A stretch of 64,000 nucleotides of DNA. Origin: Verrucomicrobiaceae bacterium UBA1938. Lineage in GTDB: Bacteria; Verrucomicrobiota; Verrucomicrobiia; Verrucomicrobiales; Verrucomicrobiaceae. The translations under genes and the position numbers were made by a program. Below are positions 51,098-58,703 of the stretch, one piece after another; within the stretch, counting starts at the first letter, position 1; every line of letters starts with the position of its first letter. Location of the stretch: NCBI GenBank assembly GCA_002336895.1, contig DDFC01000031.1, forward strand, positions 62,001 to 126,000. Direction: 5' to 3'. The notes under the pieces are model-generated. The model was not told the origin of the DNA and did no database searches. It saw nothing but the letters and a program-made list of their open reading frames with translations.

Positions 51098-51952
51098 TCA
51101 CTCCAGAGCTACTGGCCACCATTCCACTGGCACCTGCTGGGTCATAAACCACTCTCGGAAACGGCGAGAAACGATGATGGCAGGTTCACGGCGATGTGCA
51201 TAACCGTACCCCCATCGCTCGGTGGAAATCGCAACATCGAATGGTTCAAGCTTGCTCACTTTAACCGCCGCATAATGGTGACACCACGGAAAATAAATAT
51301 CATTCACATAGCAAGCAATACTGATTTCAGGATCGAAAGGCTCCCCTTTTGTTCCCACCGTTGGCGTCAGCACAGGGGGAAGAATGATTTTGCTCCAAAG
51401 TTGCCAGAGCATCAGATTTTGGGGCTTTTTACTATTGATATGAACAGGGCGAAAAACCAGCCCTTTGAATGCCTGCGCCTCAAGCTTCTGCCGGAATTCC
51501 GCCGAGCAAATCGGATTAGACATGGTCGGAGCGATGCCAATCGGCCGCCCCTTGTAGCTGCTAAACGCAACCTCTACCATGCCATCTGGTGGCAGCAGTT
51601 TGGCATCACAAAATTCTTTGGTTAAATGAAGTACAAAATACTCGGCGTTTTCGATATCGACCGTTTCCCAAACACGTTCACCTTTAATTTGGTAAAGCGT
51701 GGGATGGTCATTGGGAACGCCAGGACTCCAATCCCAACAAGGTTCGCGCCCTGTCGCACGCAAAAAATTAATCACTTCATCAATTACAGGGTCACCAAAC
51801 TCAGCCTGAAGGTGAAATCCTTTCAAATTTGACGGAAAAAATTGAGGCCATCGAGATTGCATCTCTGTCATCACAGTAACAGGAGGGTGGTCGCCGCAAG
51901 GCTCGGAAACAACACCTGCGGGCAACAATGAAATTTTCACGATTTTTTTCAT
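51098..51952 (-). CDS. AT-rich hypothetical protein between REP-like repeats
   Basis: A 284-residue protein with no signal peptide or membrane helix. It is clearly lower in GC than the flanking genes. The features are a Trp-rich middle (GREPCWDWSPGVPNDHP), NPICSAEFRQKLEAQAFKGLVFRPVHI and a C-terminal EPAIIVSRRFREWFMTQQVP. The last two resemble the layout of immunity proteins of polymorphic-toxin systems (DUF1629/Imm11-like), but I cannot assign a family. It is bracketed by inverted copies of the 20-base element, so it is probably acquired. Confidence 0.7.
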   Translation of the reverse strand: MKKIVKISLLPAGVVSEPCGDHPPVTVMTEMQSRWPQFFPSNLKGFHLQAEFGDPVIDEVINFLRATGREPCWDWSPGVPNDHPTLYQIKGERVWETVDIENAEYFVLHLTKEFCDAKLLPPDGMVEVAFSSYKGRPIGIAPTMSNPICSAEFRQKLEAQAFKGLVFRPVHINSKKPQNLMLWQLWSKIILPPVLTPTVGTKGEPFDPEISIACYVNDIYFPWCHHYAAVKVSKLEPFDVAISTERWGYGYAHRREPAIIVSRRFREWFMTQQVPVEWWPVALE

Positions 51953-52004
51953 TTTGCATGTTACCAGATATTTTTTTGTTCCAAATAGGCTGGCACGTCC
52001 CGCG

Positions 52005-52412
52005 CTATTGGTTGGCTTGTGGGTCCGTTTGTAATTGGCAACTAGGTAAAAGCGGAGTCAATAACTGTATCAGTTCGGTGCTCAGATCTCTAGGCGCCGA
52101 ATATTCTAATTCATGGCCTTCCGGATACTCGGGGTATATTGTTAGCTGATACTTGGGCACCCCCCTCAAGGGAATCAAATCTTCATCTGGAAGGTCAAAA
52201 ACAATTACTTCATGGTTTGCAATTTCTCCACTCACAGCAGGACACTCATCGAATCTCTCAGTCGGAGATAAAGACAGTCCAAAAAAATCAGCGACAATAC
52301 CAACAAGTGTTGGAAAAGAAACGTCGGGGCTAATATCAATGAAAGCCTTCAAGCTGCCATTTTGGGAAGCAATCCAGTTATTTGGTGAAGAGTTTAAAAG
52401 GGGTCTTGCCAT
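52005..52412 (-). CDS. AT-rich small hypothetical protein between REP-like repeats
   Basis: A 135-residue soluble protein (FIDISPDVSFPTLVGIVADFFGLSLSPTERFDEC; VPKYQLTIYPEYPEGHELEYSAPRDLSTELIQLLTPLL). The mixed alpha/beta pattern and small size fit an immunity-type protein, but no motif is diagnostic. It is lower in GC than the surroundings, 52 bases upstream of the other AT-rich gene in the same direction. The start at ATG 52412 lies shortly after a T-rich stretch. Confidence 0.6.
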   Translation of the reverse strand: MARPLLNSSPNNWIASQNGSLKAFIDISPDVSFPTLVGIVADFFGLSLSPTERFDECPAVSGEIANHEVIVFDLPDEDLIPLRGVPKYQLTIYPEYPEGHELEYSAPRDLSTELIQLLTPLLPSCQLQTDPQANQ

Positions 52413-52508
52413 ATTTTTTCCATTCTTTTTTTGTATAAATACGAAAAGTCAAATCCCCATCCCTTCCAGGTTTCAATCCTTGAAATTCGGGTTGACTACG
52501 CATTACAT

Positions 52509-52528
52509 AAAAGATGCCAGGCATTTAG
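52509..52528. repeat. REP-like element copy 4, inverted
   Basis: AAAAGATGCCAGGCATTTAG, the exact reverse complement of copy 1 at 49778-49797. It closes the AT-rich islet on the right. Confidence 0.8.
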
Positions 52529-53057
52529 TAAAATCATGCCTCATGAGATGCTCGTTTACAATGGGTTGTGACAGATTGGTTCCGCAGGTGTCTGACGCGT
52601 GGCAGGGGCTGGAGAACGACTTCGAACGGGATCGTGCCCTGCACGAAGGGATGCAAAAGGCAGTGCGGCAGAGACGGACCATGAGGACACGGCTTTGTGG
52701 AGACGCGAGCACGCTGGACGTTGAGAGAGCGTGAGGGATCGGGATGATCCCTCTCCGCCAGAGCGTTGGCTGGCCGCATGGGATGCTGTGCTACCACCGA
52801 TGAGACCTGTTTTTAACGGATCGTGGTATTAAAACAAAACGCGAATGGCCAAGAATATCGGCGCATTTTAAGGAATGCTGGAGGGGCGGGAGGTGCTGTC
52901 TTGTGTGGACAGATGGGACGGCTATCCTCCTGAGAGCGTCGGCATAGATCGCTGGCAAGGGGGGGGCGGTGCGGAAATGCGCGTGTCTGGGGAGGATGGA
53001 TGCGCTGATCGACAGGCAAGGAGTGCCCATCGTATTTGTTAGGGGGCGCGGAGGGGG
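52529..53057. other. no recognisable gene
   Basis: About 530 bases between the repeat islet and the next gene. Short open frames exist on both strands, but none shows a start signal, conserved motif or hydrophobic pattern. The base composition returns to GC-rich. It may hold decayed coding sequence. Confidence 0.5.
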
Positions 53058-53972
53058 TTATTTGGCCTCGGTGGGTTTCATGGAGACGAGGCGGGTGGTG
53101 ACCTGCTGTTTGACGGGCATGGTCTTGCCTTCGACTTTGAGCTGGATGGAGGCGTTGAAGACGGCGAGGGAGACGGTTTTGCGCTCGAGGTCGAAGAAGA
53201 CGTGGCCGTTGACCTTGGAGTTGTCTCCGAGGGTGACGGGGCGGTCGGTGTCGAGTTCGAGGCCGTTGCTGTCTTTGTCACGATGGGATTTCATGATGCC
53301 GTCGAAGGAGATCTGGGCCTGGCGGTAGCCTTCGCGGTCAACGATGCCGTCGAATTTGGAGTTGAGCTTGACCTGGACGGTGCCGGCCTGGGCGAACTGG
53401 ATGAGCTCGTCGGTGATCCATTTGTCGCGGGGGAGGACGGGGATTTTGGGGAGGCCCATTTCGAGGGAGCGACGGAAGAGGGTGGCGAGCTGGCGGGCGG
53501 TGGCGATGGAGGCGAGGTCGGGCTCGATGCCGCCTGTGACCATGGAGGCGGTGTCTTTGGCGTCGGTGAAGTCGCCTTTGTCGTCGTAAACGAGGGTGAA
53601 GCTTTTACCTGCGGCGCCGCCGAGGGTCTGCTGGAGCTGGGGGCTGGAGGAGGCGGGGTTGCGGGAGTCGAAGACGTGGCTTTTGCCTTCGTAGGTCATT
53701 TCGGCGAGGAGGGCCTCGATGGTGACTTTGGCTTCGGTCTGGCCAGCGGGATTTTTGTCGGCCTTGATGGTGGTGATCTGGTGGAGGCGGAGCTTTTGGT
53801 CGCTGGTCTTGCCGAGGGCGGTGAGGCCGTTGGTGGTGTCTGTGTCTGACTCCTGGATGTAGGTCATGCCGGGGAGCCAGCGGAGCTTGAGCTCGACGCG
53901 TTCTTCATCAGCCTGTGCGGCGAGGGAAGTGAGGAGGGAGAACAGGGCCAGGGGAGCGGCGTAGCGGAGCAT
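53058..53972 (-). CDS. secreted protein of unknown function, DUF6263-like
   Basis: A 304-residue protein with signal MLRYAAPLALFSLLTSLAAQA. The mature part is beta-rich: VELKLRWLPGMTYIQESDTDT, KLRLHQITTIKADKNPAGQTEAKVTIEALLAEMTYEGK and ITDELIQFAQAGTVQVKLNSKFDG. Its size and pattern recall DUF6263-type extracytoplasmic proteins, without a known function. It is divergent from the PII gene with 205 bases between them. On the forward strand this gene is strongly G-rich, giving it C-ending codons. Confidence 0.78.
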   Translation of the reverse strand: MLRYAAPLALFSLLTSLAAQADEERVELKLRWLPGMTYIQESDTDTTNGLTALGKTSDQKLRLHQITTIKADKNPAGQTEAKVTIEALLAEMTYEGKSHVFDSRNPASSSPQLQQTLGGAAGKSFTLVYDDKGDFTDAKDTASMVTGGIEPDLASIATARQLATLFRRSLEMGLPKIPVLPRDKWITDELIQFAQAGTVQVKLNSKFDGIVDREGYRQAQISFDGIMKSHRDKDSNGLELDTDRPVTLGDNSKVNGHVFFDLERKTVSLAVFNASIQLKVEGKTMPVKQQVTTRLVSMKPTEAK

Positions 53973-54063
53973 GGTGGCGAGGTAAGCCCGGGCCCGGCGG
54001 TTTGCAATCCAGGTCTGCTGGGGAGGTGGGGGTTTTGGGGAGGAAAACAAATCAAACGGGAAG

Positions 54064-54080
54064 TTGGCACGGTTCCGGCT
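54064..54080 (+). promoter_or_regulatory. putative sigma-54 promoter for PII gene
   Basis: TTGGCACGGTTCCGGCT has the invariant GG (54066-54067) and GC (54078-54079) separated by exactly ten bases, and TTGGCAC matches the -24 consensus well. The -12 half is weaker. It would start transcription about 87 bases before the PII ATG. Sigma-54 control of PII genes is common under nitrogen limitation. Confidence 0.4.
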
Positions 54081-54177
54081 AAGACTCTTTTTTGCAAAAG
54101 ATTGGTGCCAGGAAAAAATACCTTCCGGAGGTTCTGATCGTTGCAATTCGTGAACCACACTACTAATTGCGTTAACC

Positions 54178-54525
54178 ATGAAAAAAGTCGAAGCGATCAT
54201 CAAACCGTTCAAGCTGGAGGATGTCAAAGAAGCCCTCTCCGAAGTTGGAGTCGAGGGCATGACTGTTGTGGAGGTCAAGGGATTTGGCCGCCAGAAGGGC
54301 CATACCGAGATCTACCGTGGCAGTGAATATACCGTGGATTTCCTCCCGAAAGTGAAGATTGAGGTCGTCGTGGACGACAGCCGTGCCGACGCCGTGGTGG
54401 ATGCCATCGTGAAGGCTGCCAACACCGGCAAGATCGGTGACGGCAAGGTCTTCGTGAGCGCAGTCCTGGACGCGATCCGCATCCGCACTGGGGAGCGTGG
54501 CGCCGACGCTGTCTCCAGCAGCTAG
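54178..54525 (+). CDS. glnB: nitrogen regulatory protein PII
   Basis: A 115-residue protein starting MKKVEAIIKPFKLEDVKEALSEVGVEGMTVVEVKGFGRQKGHTEIYRGSEYTVDFLPKVKIEVVVDD. The T-loop keeps Tyr51, the uridylylation site, and NTGKIGDGKVFV supplies the nucleotide-binding loop. It signals nitrogen status by binding ATP/ADP and 2-oxoglutarate and touching GlnA, AmtB or other targets. No amtB or glnA gene is adjacent; the gene is monocistronic, ending at a strong terminator. Confidence 0.95.
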   Translation: MKKVEAIIKPFKLEDVKEALSEVGVEGMTVVEVKGFGRQKGHTEIYRGSEYTVDFLPKVKIEVVVDDSRADAVVDAIVKAANTGKIGDGKVFVSAVLDAIRIRTGERGADAVSSS

Positions 54526-54560
54526 TCCTTTCCCACCCCCCAAAACTACCAATCTCAGGA

Positions 54561-54598
54561 ACCCGTCTGCGGTGCATACCCAGACGGGTTTTTGTTTT
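54561..54598 (+). terminator. Rho-independent terminator of PII gene
   Basis: ACCCGTCTG, eleven-base loop, CAGACGGGT, then TTTTGTTTT. A nine-base GC-rich perfect stem with T-tract, 35 bases after the PII stop. Confidence 0.9.
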
Positions 54599-54879
54599 CA
54601 GACCTGTGTTCACGAAAAGCCTGCCACATTGAGCTGGCGGCGTGGGTGCGCTGGCCGCCTGCCTGTTATTTTCAAACAGCAGGTGGTGCTCCCGTCTTGC
54701 CACCGGGGCTGCTGTGCTCGCCGGACTGATTGGACCTTCTTTGAGAGAACCGGGCTAAGGGTGGCAAGATTTGGGATTATTGTGTCATTTTCGTCACATT
54801 GGGGGCGTCTGGTTGCCTTGACATCCCTAGGGACCCTCGCTCTAACTGGCGGCCCGCGTGCTTTTTGCGGGCCTCTCCC
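54599..54879 (+). promoter_or_regulatory. leader region of DUF47-pit operon with 5'-UTR hairpin
   Basis: No gene is seen here. A GC-rich hairpin, GGCCCGC (54851-54857), nine-base loop, GCGGGCC (54867-54873), stands six bases before the DUF47 start codon, where a ribosome binding site would be. It could limit translation or end readthrough. A promoter is expected upstream but I cannot place it. Confidence 0.4.
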
Positions 54880-55509
54880 ATGATTTCCTTCCAAAAACTT
54901 TTCGGCAAATCGGATGTTTTTTATGATTTGCTTGAGTCGAGCGCCAGCCATGCGCGGCAAAGCGTCCAGTCGCTGCACGCGCTGCTTTCAGATCCTGCGG
55001 CCCCGCAGAGCCTGGACGCCTTTACGGCGGCACGGCGTGAGGACAAGAAGATCACGCAGCAGATCGACGAGGCGCTGTGCAAGACGTTTGTGACGGAGCT
55101 GGAGCGCGAGGACATCGAGGCGCTGGCGAATGCGCTGTACAAGATCCCGAAGACGGTGGAGAAGATCGCGGAGCGGCTGCTGATTTGCAAAGACCGGCTG
55201 ACGGGGGTGGATTTTTCCCGGCAGGTGAAGCTGATGGACGCGGCGGCCGAAGTGGTGCTGACGATGGTGGTGGAACTGCGCAAGAAGCTGCACCTGGAAC
55301 GGGTGAAGGTGCTGAACGAGAAGATCCAGCAGGTGGAGGGGGAGGCGGACAAGCTGATGATCGACTGTCTGAGGGAGCTGTACACTGCCGAGAAGGATGC
55401 GGTGATGGTGGTGATCCTGAAAGACCTGTACGATCTGATGGAGAAGGTGGTGGACCGCTGCCGTGACGCCGGAAACGTGGTGGCGCACATTGTTTTGAAG
55501 AACTCCTGA
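54880..55509 (+). CDS. DUF47 (PhoU-like) Pit accessory protein
   Basis: A 209-residue all-helical protein: ISFQKLFGKSDVFYDLLESSASHARQSVQSL, IPKTVEKIAERLLICKDRLTGVDFSRQVKLMDAAAEVVLTMVVELRK and VVILKDLYDLMEKVVDRCRDAGNVVAHIVLKNS, the DUF47/YkaA pattern. The family is nearly always encoded next to pit and is thought to modulate phosphate transport. The gene is 13 bases from the permease. The start at ATG 54880 follows a hairpin. Confidence 0.93.
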   Translation: MISFQKLFGKSDVFYDLLESSASHARQSVQSLHALLSDPAAPQSLDAFTAARREDKKITQQIDEALCKTFVTELEREDIEALANALYKIPKTVEKIAERLLICKDRLTGVDFSRQVKLMDAAAEVVLTMVVELRKKLHLERVKVLNEKIQQVEGEADKLMIDCLRELYTAEKDAVMVVILKDLYDLMEKVVDRCRDAGNVVAHIVLKNS

Positions 55510-55522
55510 CCGCCTGCCGCGC

Positions 55523-56635
55523 ATGACCCTCGTTCTTACCGTGGTGCTGGTGGCGTTGATCTTTGAGTACATCAACGGCTTTCACGACACCGCCAACTCG
55601 ATCGCGACCGTGGTTTCCACGAAGGTGCTGACGCCGAGGGTGGCGATCGCACTGGCTGCGATCACCAATCTTGTGGGTGCTTTTGCGGGAGTGGCGGTGG
55701 CGAAGACGATTTCGTCGGGGCTGGTGGACTCTGCCTATGTGACGACGATGACGATCATCTGCGCGCTGCTGGGGGGGATCATCTGGAACCTGATCACGTG
55801 GTGGTTTGGGCTGCCGTCGAGCTCCAGCCACGCGCTGGTGGGCGGCCTGGTGGGAGCCACGCTGGCGACCGCGAACGGCAAGTGGTCGGCGCTCATCTGG
55901 TCCAAAGCACCCGAGGCCGGAAAGCACTGGTACGAGGGCGGCGGCATTTTGTACAAGGTGGTCGTGCCCATGATCAGCTCTCCGATTGCCGGGCTGGTGC
56001 TGGGGTTCCTGATCATGTCGGTTCTCTACCTTCTGATCTCGTTCCTGAACCATTTTTTCAGCGTTCTCAAACCACGCATGGTCGGCACACTGTTTGGCTG
56101 GCTGCAGATCGGCAGCGCCGGGTTCATGGGTTTGAGCCATGGTCAGAATGACGCGCAGAAGACGATGGGAATCATCGCCCTGGCCCTGGTGGCTGGCACG
56201 AAGTCTGGCGATCTGGCCCACATCCCCGAGTGGCTGAGTTTTCTGCGCATTGAGTCGCTGGGTGAGAAGAGCGAACACATTCCTTACTGGATCAAGGCCA
56301 CCTGTGCTCTCACCATGGCCGCAGGAACGGCAGGCGGTGGGTGGCGGATCATCAAGACACTGGGCCACAAGCTGGTGAAACTGCAGCCAGTTCACGGATT
56401 TGCGGCTGAAACGACGGCAGCGACAGTGCTGATGACTGCGGCACATTTCGGCATGCCGGTGTCGACGACGCATGCGATCACGACGAGCATCATGGGCGTG
56501 GGGGCTGCGAAGCGGCTGAACGCGATCAAGTGGGGCGTGGTGTCGCGCATCATCTGGGCATGGGTGCTGACGATCCCGGTGACGGGGCTGCTGGGGTATG
56601 GGCTGTTCTGGGTGCTGGGGACGCCGGTGAAGTGA
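55523..56635 (+). CDS. pit: PiT-family inorganic phosphate permease
   Basis: A 370-residue membrane protein with EYINGFHDTANSIATVVSTKVLTP, GLPSSSSHALVGGLVGA, GLSHGQNDAQKTMGIIALAL and GMPVSTTHAITTSIMGVGAAKR, the two inverted halves of PiT. It is longer than the short PiT at 36936 and of a different subgroup. Encoded with a DUF47 regulator, it is probably the housekeeping low-affinity phosphate importer. Confidence 0.95.
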   Translation: MTLVLTVVLVALIFEYINGFHDTANSIATVVSTKVLTPRVAIALAAITNLVGAFAGVAVAKTISSGLVDSAYVTTMTIICALLGGIIWNLITWWFGLPSSSSHALVGGLVGATLATANGKWSALIWSKAPEAGKHWYEGGGILYKVVVPMISSPIAGLVLGFLIMSVLYLLISFLNHFFSVLKPRMVGTLFGWLQIGSAGFMGLSHGQNDAQKTMGIIALALVAGTKSGDLAHIPEWLSFLRIESLGEKSEHIPYWIKATCALTMAAGTAGGGWRIIKTLGHKLVKLQPVHGFAAETTAATVLMTAAHFGMPVSTTHAITTSIMGVGAAKRLNAIKWGVVSRIIWAWVLTIPVTGLLGYGLFWVLGTPVK

Positions 56636-56646
56636 GGGAGCCGGAG

Positions 56647-56691
56647 TTGACGGTTGTTTACCGTTGTTGACGGTGGCTGAACGGTTGTTGA
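56647..56691. repeat. degenerate 10-base tandem repeats
   Basis: TTGACGGTTG, TTTACCGTTG, TTGACGGTGG and CTGAACGGTTG follow each other just after the pit stop. Four imperfect copies at about helical-turn spacing. Possibly a protein-binding array or slippage product. Confidence 0.5.
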
Positions 56692-56989
56692 GGAGCAGCC
56701 GGAGGCGGGGCTATTGTTTGCTAAAGCTGCGAAGCACCTGAAATCAAGGGGGCTGGATTGTGGAACGGGGAGTAACTTCCTTTGCTGGCAGGAGGGTCGG
56801 AATTCTGAACCACTAATCGAACACTGTTGAGTCTATCGCAATAGACTGACGCGGATGGAGCGCATGCGCATGCTGGAGCCAAGACGAGGCGTGTGGCGGA
56901 GGCACAGGATGCCTGTTGCGGTGTGGCGGGAGGACGCTGCTGGGGCGCGCGGTGTGTGAAGAGAGCGCTGGGTTTGCTGCCTGGCTGGT
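56692..56989. other. intergenic DNA without gene
   Basis: No start-supported open frame and no recognisable motif, between the tandem repeats and a structured repeat. Confidence 0.5.
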
Positions 56990-57053
56990 GGTGCGGATAC
57001 CCAGGGCGGTGCTCGCTTAGGCTCGCTTGCCCTGGGCTTCGCTAGGCCGCACC
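56990..57053. repeat. nested inverted repeat, structured intergenic element
   Basis: Outer arms GGTGCGG (56990-56996) and CCGCACC (57047-57053) enclose inner arms CCCAGGGC (57000-57007) and GCCCTGGG (57029-57036). The loop contains GCTCGC twice. All 15 arm positions pair. More hairpins follow at 57090-57104 (CCCGA/TCGGG) and 57249-57265 (GCATCGC/GCGATGC). Confidence 0.7.
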
Positions 57054-57295
57054 TTTGGTGCTAAAACCTGCTGGCAAGGCCGATGCTAACCCGACTAAAT
57101 CGGGCACCACGTCAGGCCATTATGCAATTCTCAATAGTAAAACACTCATTATCAGAGGCCGGAACTGGTCGGGATGCTGAATTCAGCGCTGTTGCCGAGG
57201 GGAAGTTAGTCAGAAGGGCAAGCTGCTGGCCGGGGGCGGGAAGTGCTGGCATCGCTACGCGATGCGAGAATGGGATGGGGAGGATGTGTGGCTAA

Positions 57296-57324
57296 CAAGG
57301 GGTGTCGCTGCGCTCAACCCCTTG
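57296..57324. repeat. inverted repeat at the bioA 3' end
   Basis: CAAGGGGT (57296-57303), thirteen bases, ACCCCTTG (57317-57324), with the bioA stop codon in the loop region. No T-tract follows on the reverse strand. It could protect the 3' end or act as an atypical terminator; a mobile intergenic repeat is an alternative. Confidence 0.5.
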
Positions 57325-58594
57325 CTACAGGCTGGGATGGCACCGCCATCTGTGTGAGGGCGGAGCGGAGGGCGGTGACCATGCGGTCGATCTCCGGGAG
57401 GGTGACGCAGAGGGGGGGCATGAGGACGATGGTGTTGCCGATGGGGCGGGTGAGGAGGCCGTGGGCGCGGGCGGCGATGCAGATGCGGGAGCCGAGGGTG
57501 AGATCGGGCGAGTCGAGGGTGATGGCAGCGATCATGCCGCACTGGCGGTAGCCGGGGAGGTCTGCCATCAACTCGCGGAGGCGGGCGATTTTGGGTGGGA
57601 GGCCTTCGAGGACGGATTCGTCACGGAAGATCTGGAGGCTGGCGAGGGCGGCGGCGCAGCCGAGCTGGCTGCCGGCGTAGCTGTGGCCGTAGAAGAAGGT
57701 GCGGCCTTCGGAGGGATCGCCGAGGAAGCCGTCGAACACGCGCTCGGTGGTGAGGGTGGCGGCGAGGGGGAGGTAGCCGCCGGTGAGGCCTTTGGCGAGG
57801 CAGAGGAAGTCGGGGGTGACGCCTTCCTGCTGGCAGGCGAACATGGTGCCGGTGCGGCCAAAGCCGGTCATGACTTCGTCGAGGATGAGGAAGATGTCGT
57901 GCTGATGGCACCAGTGGTCGAGGCTTTTGAGCATGCCCTGGGGCCAGAGGCGCATTCCGGCGGCGCCTTGGATGAGGGGCTCGATGATGACGGCGGCGGT
58001 ACGGGAGAGGTCGTCCGAGGACAGGGAGGCGAGGGAGTCGAGGCTGGGGACGGTGATGACGCGGTAGCCGAAGTCGTTGCCGCTGCCTTTGAAGAGGGGG
58101 ATGCCGCCGAGGCTGGCGGCGCCGAGGGTGTCGCCATGGTAGGCGCGGTCGAAGGCGATGAGGGTGTCGCGCTCCGGACGGCCGTTTTGCTTCCAGTATT
58201 GCAGGGCCATGCGGACGGCGGATTCGATGGCGGTGGAGCCGTTGTCGGTGAAGAAGGCGCGGGTGATTTTGCCGCCGGGGAGGAGATCAACGAGTTCTTT
58301 GGCGAGACGGATGGCGGGCTCGTGGGTGAAGCCGAGGAAGGAGGTGTGGGCGACGCGGCCGAGCTGGGCGATGATGGCGGCGTTGATGGCCGGGTGGGTG
58401 TGGCCGTGGGCGTTGGTCCAGATGGAGGCGTTGCCGTCGAGGTATTCTTTGCCGAACTGGTCGCGGAGGGTGCAGCCGTGGCCTTGGACGAGCATGAGGG
58501 GGGTGTGATCCGGGGCACACCACTGGCGCATGGGGGTGAAGGGGTGCCAGAGGTGCTGTTTGTCGAGGTCGGTGAGGTCTGTGAAAGGGGGCAT
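57314..58594 (-). CDS. bioA: adenosylmethionine-8-amino-7-oxononanoate aminotransferase
   Basis: A 426-residue class III PLP aminotransferase. LDKQHLWHPFTPMRQW at the N-terminus is a BioA hallmark. Further signatures are NGSTAIESAVRMALQYW, AFDRAYHGDTLGAASLGG, ILDEVMTGFGRTG (Asp239) and the PLP lysine Lys268 in CLAKGLTGGYLPLA. It converts KAPA to DAPA in biotin synthesis using S-adenosylmethionine. No other bio gene is present here. Confidence 0.95.
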   Translation of the reverse strand: MPPFTDLTDLDKQHLWHPFTPMRQWCAPDHTPLMLVQGHGCTLRDQFGKEYLDGNASIWTNAHGHTHPAINAAIIAQLGRVAHTSFLGFTHEPAIRLAKELVDLLPGGKITRAFFTDNGSTAIESAVRMALQYWKQNGRPERDTLIAFDRAYHGDTLGAASLGGIPLFKGSGNDFGYRVITVPSLDSLASLSSDDLSRTAAVIIEPLIQGAAGMRLWPQGMLKSLDHWCHQHDIFLILDEVMTGFGRTGTMFACQQEGVTPDFLCLAKGLTGGYLPLAATLTTERVFDGFLGDPSEGRTFFYGHSYAGSQLGCAAALASLQIFRDESVLEGLPPKIARLRELMADLPGYRQCGMIAAITLDSPDLTLGSRICIAARAHGLLTRPIGNTIVLMPPLCVTLPEIDRMVTALRSALTQMAVPSQPVARG

Positions 58595-58703
58595 TGCTTG
58601 CGTTCTTTTTACAGTACCATTCTTTTTTGACAGGCTGGCATTGTTTAAGTTTTTACTACATTTAGGCTCTCAAATTCCGACATATCTAAATCTTCCGAGG
58701 TTG

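Noticed and set aside
52153..52734. Forward frame of 193 codons across the right end of the islet
   Set aside because: It runs antisense to the 52005-52412 gene and through a REP-like element; the last 50 codons look slightly protein-like but lack a start or motif.
55052..56473. 473-codon reverse frame opposite DUF47 and pit
   Set aside because: Arg/His/Pro/Gln-rich product without motifs, lying across two well-supported genes.
57302..58630. Long open frame on the forward strand opposite bioA
   Set aside because: Its product is almost only Gly, Glu, Ala, Val and Asp, the mirror of a C-rich-codon gene. BioA on the reverse strand has all catalytic motifs.
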